Positions 8,571 to 17,540 of a stretch of DNA of 43,054 bases are shown one piece after another (the stretch's first letter is position 1; each line of letters opens with the position of its first letter). The notes beneath the pieces are model-generated. The model made no database searches. It had not been told where the DNA came from and worked only from the letters and a program-made list of their open reading frames with translations. This DNA comes from Pseudomonadota bacterium (lineage in GTDB: Bacteria > Pseudomonadota > Gammaproteobacteria > Burkholderiales > Methylophilaceae). The position numbers were made by a program, and so were the translations under genes. The stretch is taken from assembly GCA_027621535.1 (NCBI GenBank), contig JAQCBB010000006.1, positions 1 to 43,054 on the forward strand, read 5' to 3'.

Positions 8571-9233
8571 TTAATGAATAATGTGCTTTAACTCACTGAA
8601 GTTATTTAATTTATAGTCAACTTGAAAATGATCAATTGCTTCTTCATGTTGATACCCATAGGGAACCGTTGCTATTTTAACACCGGCACGAATCGCCGCC
8701 TGAATATCATTCACAGAATCGCCGACCATCAAAACTTCCTCTTTTTTGATCATCAGTTTAGACCTAACTAACTCTAATGAATATGGATGAGGCTTCCTGA
8801 AGGTCATTTCATCTCCGCAGATGACAAAGTTAAAAAAATTAAAAAAAGCTGATTTCTCTAAAATCTCATGAGTATGCATTGAGGGTTTATTCGTTACACA
8901 AGCCAATTTCATATCATTCCCCTTTAAAAATCTTAAGGTTTCTTCAACATGTTCATAGGGCTTACTTTGATAAGAGATTTTTTGATAAATATCATTGAAG
9001 GTCTCTTTTGCTAAATTAAAATCTAAATCATATTTTTGATTTGTCGATGACTCTATTGATCTTTGAATTAAATGATCAACCCCCTTGCCGATAAAATTTC
9101 TTATGGTGGCAAATGGAAGCATTTCAAAGTCAAATCTCGTTAACATTTCGTTGATCGACCGAATGAGCTCAGGTGCAGTATCAAACATGGTCCCGTCAAG
9201 ATCAAGGAAAATTGCCTTAAATGTATTGTTCAT
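8571..9233 (-). CDS. gph: Phosphoglycolate phosphatase (HAD family)
   Basis: A 220-residue HAD hydrolase with motif I DLDGTMFDT (nucleophile Asp11, Asp13), motif II in CVTNKPS, a conserved lysine in the FRKPHP segment and motif IV in MVGDSVNDIQAA. The cap domain between motifs I and II carries NFIGKGVDHLIQ, as in Gph proteins. The family removes phosphate from 2-phosphoglycolate, arising from DNA 3'-end repair or oxygenase side reactions. Specificity is inferred from the conserved rpe-gph-trpE neighbourhood, since HAD phosphatases are promiscuous. It follows rpe by 19 bp and precedes trpE by 6 bp on the same strand. Confidence 0.92.
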   Translation of the reverse strand: MNNTFKAIFLDLDGTMFDTAPELIRSINEMLTRFDFEMLPFATIRNFIGKGVDHLIQRSIESSTNQKYDLDFNLAKETFNDIYQKISYQSKPYEHVEETLRFLKGNDMKLACVTNKPSMHTHEILEKSAFFNFFNFVICGDEMTFRKPHPYSLELVRSKLMIKKEEVLMVGDSVNDIQAAIRAGVKIATVPYGYQHEEAIDHFQVDYKLNNFSELKHIIH

Positions 9234-9252
9234 TGTTAATGTGGGAGCTCAA

Positions 9253-9951
9253 TTAGGCACTTGCTAAGGACTCTCTAAGTTTTTTGATGATGGAGTCATA
9301 GCGATGAGGATCATTGTCATTTGCAGCTCCAAAGACAGCTGAGCCTGCCACAAAAGTATCTGCTCCAGCTTTAGCAATTTCAGCAATGTTATTAACATTG
9401 ACACCGCCATCAATTTCAAGCCATATTTCCCTACCCGTTTCTTGAGTATATAAATCAATTTTTTTACGGGCGACCTTTAATTTTTCAAGGGCTGAGGGTA
9501 AAAACTTTTGACCGCCAAAACCAGGGTTCACCGACATCAAAAGTATCATATCAACTTTATCCATAACATAATCAAGATAATCAAGAGGTGTTGCCGGATT
9601 AAATACTAATCCTGATTTACAGCCCTGATCTCTTACTAATGATAAACTTCGATCAATATGATGTGATGCTTCAGGATGAAAGGTAATGATGTTAGCTCCA
9701 GCCTTGGCAAAGTCAGGTATTATCCTATCCACAGGCTCGATCATCAAATGCACATCAATAATTGCATCCGTAACTGGACGAATCGCTTCACAAACAAGCG
9801 GTCCAATAGTTAGGTTAGGTACAAAATGATTATCCATCACATCAAAATGAACGATATCTGCTCCTGATGAAATAACATCGTTTACTTCTTGACCGAGTTT
9901 AGCAAAATCTGCAGACAGAATACTGGGCGCAATCCTAAAATCCTTACTCAT
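9253..9951 (-). CDS. rpe: Ribulose-phosphate 3-epimerase
   Basis: Interconverts ribulose 5-phosphate and xylulose 5-phosphate; in a methylotroph it would also serve the ribulose monophosphate cycle. The 232-residue TIM barrel carries [13 protein letters not shown] at the N-terminus, [16 protein letters not shown] with catalytic aspartate and metal histidine, VHLMI, the loop [12 protein letters not shown], and [11 protein letters not shown] with the second catalytic aspartate. It is the first gene of the leftward rpe-gph-trpEGDC-hemB run. An AAGGA ribosome site sits about 9-10 bases before the ATG. It diverges from hemA over 103 bp. Confidence 0.97.
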   Translation of the reverse strand: MSKDFRIAPSILSADFAKLGQEVNDVISSGADIVHFDVMDNHFVPNLTIGPLVCEAIRPVTDAIIDVHLMIEPVDRIIPDFAKAGANIITFHPEASHHIDRSLSLVRDQGCKSGLVFNPATPLDYLDYVMDKVDMILLMSVNPGFGGQKFLPSALEKLKVARKKIDLYTQETGREIWLEIDGGVNVNNIAEIAKAGADTFVAGSAVFGAANDNDPHRYDSIIKKLRESLASA

Positions 9952-10054
9952 ACTTTTAATCCTTAATATCTATTAGTAATGTAAAATGGTTATTTTAACT
10001 GCTTTTATTGTTATTTAGTAACAACATAAACGATATCTTATAAAACTCAAGCTC
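9952..10054. promoter_or_regulatory. Divergent rpe / hemA regulatory spacer
   Basis: This 103-bp AT-rich spacer is the longest gene-free stretch in the window and must drive both the trp run and the hemA run. Towards hemA, TATCTT/TTATAA around 10034-10043 is the best -10 candidate; the TTGTTA at 10008-10013 could be a -35 but sits 20 bp from TATCTT, longer than ideal. Towards rpe no clean -10 stands out. It contains the inverted repeat listed separately. No trp leader peptide with tandem Trp codons is evident before rpe. Confidence 0.4.
10008..10024. repeat. Perfect 6-bp inverted repeat upstream of hemA
   Basis: The sequence TTGTTA-TTTAG-TAACAA has perfect six-base arms around a five-base centre, 31 bp before the hemA start. 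It overlaps the only -35-like hexamer for hemA, where a dimeric repressor or activator would act. A short AT-rich palindrome can occur by chance in such a genome, so its role as an operator is only a suggestion. Confidence 0.35.
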
Positions 10055-11281
10055 ATGAAAGTTACTGTTCTTGGAATAAATCACAAATCAGCTCCAATCT
10101 CTTTGAGGGAAAAACTTGTATTTGATCATGACGCTATTACTCAGTCATTAAATGAGTTTAAGAAAAAATTTAATTCTGGGGTTGTGATTTTATCCACATG
10201 CAACCGAACCGAAATTTATTCAACTATTTCTGATCGTAAGGAGATCGAAATTTGGCTGAGTAAGCACCATAGCGTAAAAATTTCTGAACTTGGCAAACAT
10301 ACTTATTTTTTTTCAAAAATTGAAGCTCTTAAACATGCCGCTGCAGTTGGCGCTGGACTAGATAGTATGATTATCGGTGAGCCTCAAGTTTTAGGTCAAA
10401 TCAAACAAGCCTTCAAAGTCTCTCAAAATGTTGGGCTAATCGATCAAAGTATAATTTTATTTTTTAATAAAGTTTTTGAATTATCAAAAATTATTAGAAC
10501 CAAAACTCAAATTGGAACCAACTCCACAACAATTGCGTCAACTGCACTTAAATTAATTTTAAAAATTTTTGGAGAACTTAAACAACTTTCGATTCTATTT
10601 ATTGGTGCTGGTGAAATGAATGAGCTATGCGCTAAATATTTTGCCAAACACAATCCAAAAAAAATTATGATTGCGAATAGAACTCTTCAGCGTGCCGAAC
10701 AATTAGGGAAAAAAATTAATGGGCATTCCTGCCTCATCGGTGATGTGAATAAAATTATTCATCATTATGATGTAGTGGTTTCATGTACCGGCAGCCAATT
10801 GCCTATTATTGGACTTGGCATGATCGAGGAAGCTATTGAGCAAAGAAAACATCAACCCATGTTTTTTGTTGATTTAGCCATTCCAGCAGATATCGAAAAG
10901 GAGATTGAAAATTTAGATGATACCTTTTTATATAATCTTGAAGATCTTGCCAAAATTGCTCAAGAAGGCATTACCATGAGAGAACAGGAGCTTGTAAATG
11001 CCTATAATTTACTTGAAGACTTAATACAAAGTTTTGCTCAAAATAAAAAAAATGAAAACATATCACTTACTATTGCATTAAAAACATATTTTGACCATGT
11101 TCAAGAAAATGAGCTGAAAAAAGCTTTAAAAGAAATTAAAAATGGTTCCGAAGCTGATCAAGTATGTAAAAAGCTTGCTCGAAATTTAACAAATAAATTG
11201 CTGCACCATCCTACAAAATCTTTGAATGAAAATAAAAAATATGCACAAATTATTAAAGAAATATTTAACTTAAAGGATTAA
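10055..11281 (+). CDS. hemA: Glutamyl-tRNA reductase
   Basis: Reduces Glu-tRNA to glutamate-1-semialdehyde, the first committed step of C5 tetrapyrrole synthesis. The N-terminal domain has [14 protein letters not shown] and the active-site cysteine in STCNRTEIY (Cys49). [20 protein letters not shown] is the family signature, followed by the NADPH-binding [15 protein letters not shown] segment and a C-terminal dimerisation helix. The 408 residues are slightly short of the E. coli enzyme. It starts the hemA-prfA-prmC-metX-metW-ampG run; prfA follows after 4 bp. hemA-prfA-prmC is a long-known proteobacterial cluster linking heme synthesis with translation release. Confidence 0.97.
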   Translation: MKVTVLGINHKSAPISLREKLVFDHDAITQSLNEFKKKFNSGVVILSTCNRTEIYSTISDRKEIEIWLSKHHSVKISELGKHTYFFSKIEALKHAAAVGAGLDSMIIGEPQVLGQIKQAFKVSQNVGLIDQSIILFFNKVFELSKIIRTKTQIGTNSTTIASTALKLILKIFGELKQLSILFIGAGEMNELCAKYFAKHNPKKIMIANRTLQRAEQLGKKINGHSCLIGDVNKIIHHYDVVVSCTGSQLPIIGLGMIEEAIEQRKHQPMFFVDLAIPADIEKEIENLDDTFLYNLEDLAKIAQEGITMREQELVNAYNLLEDLIQSFAQNKKNENISLTIALKTYFDHVQENELKKALKEIKNGSEADQVCKKLARNLTNKLLHHPTKSLNENKKYAQIIKEIFNLKD

Positions 11282-11285
11282 ATCA

Positions 11286-12362
11286 ATGAATGATTCAATG
11301 AAACATAAATTAGAAAATTTAATCTTAAAATATAATGAGTTATATAAAAAATTGAGTGCGGAAAATATTACTAATGATTTAAACGTTTTTAAGAAAATTT
11401 CCAAAGAACATTCCGATCTTTCCCCTATCATTGAAACTTACACAGATTATAAAAAAATAATTCAAAACATTTCTGAAGCCAAAGAAATGTTATCTGATCC
11501 AGAAATGAAAGAATTTGCTCAAGAAGAAATTGAGCAAGGGAAGGATAAAATTGAGGGCTTAGAAACTAAGCTTCAAGCATTATTGATCCCAAAAGATCCT
11601 AATGATGATAAAAATATCTTTTTAGAAATAAGAGCCGGAACGGGAGGTGACGAATCAGCACTATTTGCTGCTGATCTTTACCGAATGTACACACGTTATG
11701 CTGAAAGACAAAACTGGAAAGTTGAAGTCTTTTCATTAAATGAGGGAAGTATTGGTGGATATAAAGAAATTGTCGCTAAAATTATTGGTGATGGTGCGTA
11801 TTCAAAATTAAAATTTGAATCTGGAGGCCATCGTGTTCAGCGTGTTCCAGATACTGAAACACAAGGAAGAATTCATACCTCTGCTTGCACAGTCGCCATT
11901 CTTGCTGAAGCTGATGAAATTGAAGATGTTGATATCAATCCAGCCGATATTCGCATAGATACCTATCGCGCATCAGGTGCTGGTGGACAACATATTAATA
12001 AGACTGACTCAGCCGTGAGAATAACTCATGAACCGACAGGTATTGTTGTTGAATGCCAGGATGATCGATCTCAACATCGTAATAAGGCTCAAGCCATGAG
12101 TATATTGGCTGCGAAAATAAAAGATAATCAAATTCAAGAACAACAATCACAAATTGCGAGCGAAAGAAAAAGTTTAATTGGAAGTGGAGATCGCAGTGAG
12201 AGAATCAGAACCTATAATTTTCCTCAAGGAAGAATTACTGATCATCGAATCAATCTAACCCTTTATAAGATTGATTTTATTATGGATGGTGACCTGGATG
12301 AAATGATTAATGCCTTATCACTTGAGCACCAAGCCACTTTGTTAGCTCAAGATAGTGAATAA
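11286..12362 (+). CDS. prfA: Peptide chain release factor 1
   Basis: Recognises UAA and UAG and triggers peptide release on the ribosome. The 358 residues include the stop-codon-reading PxT tripeptide as PDT (188-190, within [17 protein letters not shown]), which distinguishes RF1 from RF2, and the universally conserved GGQ at 233-235 in [14 protein letters not shown]. The glutamine is the substrate of PrmC, encoded immediately downstream with a one-base overlap (TAATG). An ATG four codons in is a possible alternative start. Many genes here end in TAG or TAA, consistent with dependence on RF1. Confidence 0.98.
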   Translation: MNDSMKHKLENLILKYNELYKKLSAENITNDLNVFKKISKEHSDLSPIIETYTDYKKIIQNISEAKEMLSDPEMKEFAQEEIEQGKDKIEGLETKLQALLIPKDPNDDKNIFLEIRAGTGGDESALFAADLYRMYTRYAERQNWKVEVFSLNEGSIGGYKEIVAKIIGDGAYSKLKFESGGHRVQRVPDTETQGRIHTSACTVAILAEADEIEDVDINPADIRIDTYRASGAGGQHINKTDSAVRITHEPTGIVVECQDDRSQHRNKAQAMSILAAKIKDNQIQEQQSQIASERKSLIGSGDRSERIRTYNFPQGRITDHRINLTLYKIDFIMDGDLDEMINALSLEHQATLLAQDSE

Positions 12363-13210
12363 TGAATGAGTTTTCATTTCATCAAATTAAAATTTTTTTT
12401 CAAGATCAATTAATTCAGAATTCAGATCTTTCCATAAGAGAAGCAGCGATTGAATTTAATCAAATACTTCAATTTATTTTTAAAATTGATTACGCAAAAC
12501 TTTTAAGTAAAGATTCAAAAGTTAGCAAAAGAAAATTTCAACAAATTGAAAGAATTATTAATTTAAGAATTAAAGGAACCCCACTGGCCTATATTTTCAA
12601 GGAATGGGATTTCTATGGTCGAAAATTTTTTCTCAACAAGTCTTGTTTAATTCCTCGACCTGATACTGAATTAATGATTGATATTCTTAAAAAAGAATTA
12701 ACAAAGCAAAAAATTAAAAGCTTGCTCGATCTAGGTTCTGGCAGCGGAGTTATTGGCATCACTGCCAAACTTGAAATCTCATCGATAGATAAACTTGTTC
12801 TAACAGATATCAGTAAATGGTGCTTGAAAGTGATAAAAAAAAATCTTTTCTTTCACAACCTGACTGCTGATATATATTTAAGTGATTGGTTTAAATATTT
12901 GCCTGAGCAAAAATTTGACATCATCGTGTCAAATCCTCCATACATATCAAAGAATGACCATCACCTCAAGCATTTATCATTTGAACCCAGACGTGCTCTC
13001 ATTGCAAGCAATCAAGGATTATCTGACATTGAGACTATTTTAAAAAATGGAGTAAACTTTTTAAAAGATAATGGCGAGTTATTTATTGAACATGGTTTTA
13101 ATCAAAAACAAAACGTACAAGAAATTTTTAAACGATATAATTATAAAGATGTAGTTTCATTTAAGGACTTAACTGGTAATTATCGAATAACTAAAGGTGT
13201 AAGAAAATAA
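12362..13210 (+). CDS. prmC: Release factor glutamine methyltransferase
   Basis: Uses S-adenosylmethionine to methylate the GGQ glutamine of release factors. The 282 residues have an N-terminal helical release-factor-binding domain, the PRPDTE turn at about 98-103, the SAM-binding LLDLGSGSGVIGI at 121-133 and the amide-methyltransferase NPPY motif at 191-194. The A of the ATG is the last base of the prfA stop, giving tight coupling with its substrate gene. In many betaproteobacteria a monothiol glutaredoxin gene follows; here metX follows after one base. This gene is strongly AT-rich with long A runs, but the frame is intact. Confidence 0.97.
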   Translation: MNEFSFHQIKIFFQDQLIQNSDLSIREAAIEFNQILQFIFKIDYAKLLSKDSKVSKRKFQQIERIINLRIKGTPLAYIFKEWDFYGRKFFLNKSCLIPRPDTELMIDILKKELTKQKIKSLLDLGSGSGVIGITAKLEISSIDKLVLTDISKWCLKVIKKNLFFHNLTADIYLSDWFKYLPEQKFDIIVSNPPYISKNDHHLKHLSFEPRRALIASNQGLSDIETILKNGVNFLKDNGELFIEHGFNQKQNVQEIFKRYNYKDVVSFKDLTGNYRITKGVRK

Positions 13211-13211
13211 A

Positions 13212-14324
13212 TTGAGTCGATCCGTTGGAATTGTGAAATCAAAATTATTTAATTGCAAGGATGAAATATCTCTTGCATGTGGACAATCTTTAAAAGAATT
13301 TGAGCTTGTTTATGAAACCTACGGAAAGCTTAATGCAAAAAAAGATAATGCCATCCTAATTCCGCACGCCTTATCAGGAAATCATCACGTGGCAGGCAAA
13401 TATCACAAGGATGATGAATACCTAGGCTGGTGGGATAACATGGTTGGACCAGGAAAACCTATCGATACAAATCAATACTTTGTAATAGGAGTAAATAATA
13501 TTGGCGGTAATGATGGCTCCACATCAGCAAAATCAATTAATCCAAAAACAAAAAAAATATGGGGCTCATCATTTCCTATTGTTACAGTTCAAGATTGGGT
13601 GTTATCCCAAAAAAAACTAATAGAACATCTCGGTATTAATACCCTTTTTGCTATCGTTGGTGGTAGCTTGGGTGGTATGCAGGCAATACAATGGTCCATT
13701 GCCTATCCAGATTCGGTAAAAAAAATTCTCTGCATCGCTGCTGCTCCAAGCTTAACCGCACAAAATATTGCATTTAATGAGATTGCTCGTCAAGCCATAC
13801 TTCAAGACGATGATTTTTTTAAAGGTGATTTTTATCAACATAATACTAAACCAAAAAAAGGGCTCAGAATTGCAAGAATGCTCGGTCACATTACTTATCT
13901 ATCCAATGATGCAATGGATAAGAAATTTGGAAGAAAATTAATTCAAGGTAAATATAATTATAATTTCCAAGAAAACTATGAAATTGAATCTTATTTGAAT
14001 TACCAAGGAGATAAATTTGCATCATCATTTGACGCCAACACTTACTTAAGAATGACAAAAGCTTTGGATTATTTTGATTTAGAGAAAATTTATAAAAAAA
14101 AGCTTTTAAAAGTTTTTTCAAAAATTAAAGCAGACTATTTGGTGATCTCTTTCACCAGTGATTGGCGCTTTCCGCCCGCACGATCTAAAGAAATAGTTAC
14201 GGCATTATTAGATAACAATATTAATGTGACATATGCAGAAATCAAAGCTGAAACAGGGCATGATGCTTTTCTACTGCATAATGATCATTATCATCAATTA
14301 ATTTTAAACTACCTTAGGTCATGA
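13212..14324 (+). CDS. metX: Homoserine O-acyltransferase (MetX type)
   Basis: An alpha/beta hydrolase that acylates homoserine, the first dedicated step of methionine synthesis. The triad is visible: Ser152 in VGGSLGGMQ, Asp317 in FTSDWRFPP and His350 in ETGHDAFLL. The N-terminus FELVYETYGKLN and PHALSGNHHVAG is typical. It starts at TTG (13212) one base after the prmC stop; no in-frame ATG upstream fits. In betaproteobacteria paired with MetW, MetX enzymes are often succinyl- rather than acetyl-transferases, so acyl donor is left open. metW overlaps its stop by four bases. Methionine synthesis is completed by metH at the window's right edge. Confidence 0.93.
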   Translation: MSRSVGIVKSKLFNCKDEISLACGQSLKEFELVYETYGKLNAKKDNAILIPHALSGNHHVAGKYHKDDEYLGWWDNMVGPGKPIDTNQYFVIGVNNIGGNDGSTSAKSINPKTKKIWGSSFPIVTVQDWVLSQKKLIEHLGINTLFAIVGGSLGGMQAIQWSIAYPDSVKKILCIAAAPSLTAQNIAFNEIARQAILQDDDFFKGDFYQHNTKPKKGLRIARMLGHITYLSNDAMDKKFGRKLIQGKYNYNFQENYEIESYLNYQGDKFASSFDANTYLRMTKALDYFDLEKIYKKKLLKVFSKIKADYLVISFTSDWRFPPARSKEIVTALLDNNINVTYAEIKAETGHDAFLLHNDHYHQLILNYLRS

Positions 14325-14905
14325 ACATGAAAAGATTAGATTTTATTAAAATCTCAGAATGGGTTGATCCGAAAACTAAAGTTCTTGATTTGGGGTGCGC
14401 AGACGGTACATTGCTCAAATTTCTTAAACAACAAAAAAATATCAATGGGTATGGCATCGAAATTGATCCAAGCAATATCGAAAAAGGAATTAAAAATCAA
14501 ATAAATATTATTCAAATGAATTTGGAAGACGGGCTGTCTGTATTTAATGATCAATTTTTTGATACGGTTATATTATCCCAAACTCTTCAAGCGATGGTGA
14601 ATATTGACAAAATAATGGATGAGATGAAGCGAGTTGGAAAAAATATTATTGTTTCTTTTCCAAATTTTGGTTTTTGGAAAAATAGGTTTCAAATACTAAA
14701 TGGAAAAATGCCAAAATCTACTGATTTACCTCATGAATGGTATAACACTCCAAATATTCACTTATGTACAATCAAAGATTTCGAAGATTTATGTTCAAAA
14801 AAAGATTTAACTATCACCAATCAATTATTTTTGACAAACAATCAACCGGTAAAATACTTTTCTAATTTAAGAGGTTCTCTAGGAATTTTTCAACTGTCCC
14901 AATAA
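14321..14905 (+). CDS. metW: Methionine biosynthesis protein MetW
   Basis: A 194-residue SAM-methyltransferase-fold protein that accompanies MetX in many beta-, gamma- and alphaproteobacteria. The nucleotide-binding loop VLDLGCADGTLLKFL is at about 19-33; NIIVSFPNFGFWKNR and the PHEWYNTPNIHLCTIKDFEDLC segment are family hallmarks. Its biochemical role is less settled than that of its partner: it is required with or stimulates MetX in some organisms. The start ATG overlaps the metX stop as ATGA, supporting equimolar expression and complex formation. The protein has no membrane segment. Catalytic methyltransferase activity is not implied. Confidence 0.94.
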   Translation: MNMKRLDFIKISEWVDPKTKVLDLGCADGTLLKFLKQQKNINGYGIEIDPSNIEKGIKNQINIIQMNLEDGLSVFNDQFFDTVILSQTLQAMVNIDKIMDEMKRVGKNIIVSFPNFGFWKNRFQILNGKMPKSTDLPHEWYNTPNIHLCTIKDFEDLCSKKDLTITNQLFLTNNQPVKYFSNLRGSLGIFQLSQ

Positions 14906-14908
14906 CTC

Positions 14909-16135
14909 ATGCAGGCTTACCTTAAAATACTATTAAATAAAAAAATGGGAGTGTGCTGTCTCACTGGGTTTGCTTCAGGCCTACCTTTGTTTATTCTTAT
15001 AAGCCTTATTCCTGCATGGTTAAGGATCGAAAATATTGACCTAAAAGTGATTGGTCTTTTTTCACTAATTCAATTACCTTTTACATGGAAGTTTTTATGG
15101 GCGCCGCTATTTGATCGATATAAAATTTTCATGGGAAGACGAAGGGGGTGGTTGCTTTTTTTTCAAGTCTTATTGACCATCAATATTGCTTCTTTAGGCT
15201 TTTACTCACCCATTCTAAATTTACAAACTATTGCATTACTTTCATTCTGCATTGCTATTTTTAGCGCAAGTCATGATGTTGTTATTGATGCTTTTAGAAG
15301 AGAAATTTTAACGGATAAAGAGCTTGGTCTTGGTAATGCCATCCATGTAAATGCTTATAAAATTTCAAGTTTAATTCCTGGCTCATTGTCTTTAATTCTT
15401 GCTGATTTTATCAGTTGGCAATCAGTTTTTATTATTACCTCATTGTTTATGCTCATTGGAATTTGTATGACTCTATTTATTAGTGAGCCAAAAATTCAGT
15501 TCGAGCAACCCAAAAGATTAAAAGATTCAATTGTTGATCCATTTATTAGCTTTTTTAAAAAAAATGGAACATCACATGCATTATACATTTTACTTTTTAT
15601 TTTTTTATTCAAGCTTGGAGATAGCATGGCCACAGCCCTGATAACTCCTTTCTATATTGACCTTAATTTTACTATGACAGAAATAGGTCTAATCGCAAAA
15701 AATGTGGGTCTATGGTCAAGTGTCATTGGAGGATTTTTAGGTGGTATGTGGATGATAAAGATTGGCATCAATAAAGCTTTATGGATTTTTGGTTTTTTAC
15801 AAATGATTACCATTATTCCCTTTGTTGTTCTTTCAATCATAGGCTATAACCTCTTATTTCTTGGCATAACAGTCGGGCTTGAAGCTTTTGCAATGGGTCT
15901 TGGAACAACAGCTCTCATTGCATACATCGCAAAACAAACTGATCCCAGGTATACAGCAACACAATTTGCTTTGTTCACCAGCCTTGCCTCTATCCCCAGG
16001 TCACTTACAAATGCCTCCACTGGGTTCTTTGTTGAATCTTTGGGGTGGACAAACTTTTTTTACCTTTGTTTTATTTTGGCTATTCCAGGAATGCTTTTAC
16101 TCATTAAAGTTGCTCCTTATAATTTAAAGTCATAA
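14909..16135 (+). CDS. ampG: AmpG-family muropeptide permease (MFS)
   Basis: A polytopic inner-membrane transporter of 408 residues with about 12 hydrophobic helices. The start region TGFASGLPLFILISLIPAWLR and KFLWAPLFDRY are AmpG signatures, and ASHDVVIDAFRRE is the conserved loop in helix 4-5. The family imports N-acetylglucosaminyl-anhydromuropeptides for wall recycling. E. coli AmpG is about 490 residues with 14 helices; this one has the shorter core form common in betaproteobacteria. Mpl, encoded at 37983-39332, would reuse the tripeptide released from this cargo. It begins 3 bp after metW, and its last 19 bases overlap the convergent xthA end. Confidence 0.88.
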   Translation: MQAYLKILLNKKMGVCCLTGFASGLPLFILISLIPAWLRIENIDLKVIGLFSLIQLPFTWKFLWAPLFDRYKIFMGRRRGWLLFFQVLLTINIASLGFYSPILNLQTIALLSFCIAIFSASHDVVIDAFRREILTDKELGLGNAIHVNAYKISSLIPGSLSLILADFISWQSVFIITSLFMLIGICMTLFISEPKIQFEQPKRLKDSIVDPFISFFKKNGTSHALYILLFIFLFKLGDSMATALITPFYIDLNFTMTEIGLIAKNVGLWSSVIGGFLGGMWMIKIGINKALWIFGFLQMITIIPFVVLSIIGYNLLFLGITVGLEAFAMGLGTTALIAYIAKQTDPRYTATQFALFTSLASIPRSLTNASTGFFVESLGWTNFFYLCFILAIPGMLLLIKVAPYNLKS

Positions 16136-16896
16136 TCAAGAATTAACGGAGCATGATCACTGAAGCGCTCATCTTTATAGACGGTGGCTTGTAATATTTT
16201 TTTCGAGAGATTTGATGCAGTCATTTGATAATCAATTCTCCAACCAACATTATTAGCGAATGCCTGGCCACGATTACTCCACCAGGTATAAGCCAATTCT
16301 TCTTCATGAGGAAAGAGTTCACGATAAGCGTCCACCCAATGCATTTTATAAATTAATGTGCTTATCCAATCCCTTTCTTTTGGCAAAAAACCTGAGTTTT
16401 TCTTATTCCCTTTATGATTTTTTAAGTCTATTTCATGATGAGCTATGTTCAAGTCACCACATAAAATGACATTTTGATTTGATGAAATTTTTTTTTCTAA
16501 AAAAGGTTCTAGAAAATCTAAACATTCAAATTTTATTTGTTGGCGGATATCACCGCTTGATCCAGAAGGTAAATAAATCGATATTACAGATAAGTTATCA
16601 AAAACGAGCTCAATATAGCGCCCCTCATTGTCCATTGTTTGAAAATTGACTCTATCAATAATTTTAAGAGGTAATTTTTTTGAATATATTCCAACACCGC
16701 TATAACCAGGTTTAAGTGCATATGAAAAATATCCTTGCAAATTATTTGTTCGCAGCATTTCATCAGTCATATTGACTTCAAGTGCTTTTAATTCCTGCAC
16801 ACAGACAAAATCAGCATCCTGGAGTTTGAGCCATTCAAAAAATCCCTTTCTAGAAGCAGATCTGATACCATTTAAATTAATTGTAATAACTCTCAT
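16117..16896 (-). CDS. xthA: Exodeoxyribonuclease III / AP endonuclease
   Basis: Base-excision repair enzyme of the exonuclease-endonuclease-phosphatase fold, 259 residues. The N-terminal INLNGIRSA holds the first metal asparagine, CVQELKA holds the metal-binding Glu35, LCGDLNIAHHEIDLKN has the catalytic Asp/Asn pair, and the C-terminal SDHAPLI has the catalytic His. The start codon (complement of 16894-16896) is fixed by homology: MRVITINLNG is the standard N-terminus. It is a lone gene on its strand, overlapping ampG at its 3' end, and its start lies only 2 bp from the oppositely directed pyrE start. Its promoter must therefore lie within pyrE coding sequence. Confidence 0.96.
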   Translation of the reverse strand: MRVITINLNGIRSASRKGFFEWLKLQDADFVCVQELKALEVNMTDEMLRTNNLQGYFSYALKPGYSGVGIYSKKLPLKIIDRVNFQTMDNEGRYIELVFDNLSVISIYLPSGSSGDIRQQIKFECLDFLEPFLEKKISSNQNVILCGDLNIAHHEIDLKNHKGNKKNSGFLPKERDWISTLIYKMHWVDAYRELFPHEEELAYTWWSNRGQAFANNVGWRIDYQMTASNLSKKILQATVYKDERFSDHAPLILDYDFKL

Positions 16897-16898
16897 CT

Positions 16899-17540
16899 AT
16901 GGATACTTTTTCAAAACAATTTATTGATTTTACCATCAGTAATCAAATTCTAAGATTTGGTGAATTCAAAACAAGAGCTGGAAGAATTTCTCCTTACTTT
17001 TTTAATCTTGGTTTAATCAGTAACGGTCTTGGCCTAAAAAAACTTGGTGAATTTTATGGTGATTTTATTTTAGAAAAAAATATATCTTTTGATATGCTTT
17101 TTGGTCCTGCTTACAAAGGAATTTCCCTGGTAAGTTCAACAGCAATTGCTTTGTCATCCAAAAATCTTAAAAGTATCAATTTTGCCTTCAATCGAAAGGA
17201 AATTAAAGACCATGGGGAAGGTGGTCAAATTATTGGATTTCCCATCAGTGGAAATGTTTTAATTTTAGATGATGTAATTTCTGCAGGCGCGGCGATACGA
17301 GAGTCAATTGACATCATTAAATCTCATGGAGGAAATCCTCAAGGGGCTGTTGTTGCAATAGACCGTCAAGAAAAGGGTCAAGGTGAATTGAGTGCCACTG
17401 AGGAAATTAAAAGTCTTTATAATTTAAATATTCATTCTTTGATATGTCTTGATGACATCATTGAATATATTAAGAAGGATGATCGATATTCGCCGTATTT
17501 ATCATCAATAGAAAATTATCGAGCAAAATACGGTATCTAG
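16899..17540 (+). CDS. pyrE: Orotate phosphoribosyltransferase
   Basis: Joins orotate to PRPP to form OMP in pyrimidine synthesis. The 213 residues include FGEFKTRAGRISPYFFN at the N-terminus (about residues 20-36), the flexible catalytic loop NRKEIKDHGEGG and the PRPP-binding motif VLILDDVISAGAA. The start MDTFSKQFIDF aligns with normal PyrE N-termini, and upstream bases belong to xthA on the other strand, so the promoter must be in or across the xthA coding start. TAATAA just before the ATG could act as a -10 with a very short leader. Its TAG stop forms half of a CTAG palindrome whose other strand is the gatB stop. Confidence 0.97.
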   Translation: MDTFSKQFIDFTISNQILRFGEFKTRAGRISPYFFNLGLISNGLGLKKLGEFYGDFILEKNISFDMLFGPAYKGISLVSSTAIALSSKNLKSINFAFNRKEIKDHGEGGQIIGFPISGNVLILDDVISAGAAIRESIDIIKSHGGNPQGAVVAIDRQEKGQGELSATEEIKSLYNLNIHSLICLDDIIEYIKKDDRYSPYLSSIENYRAKYGI

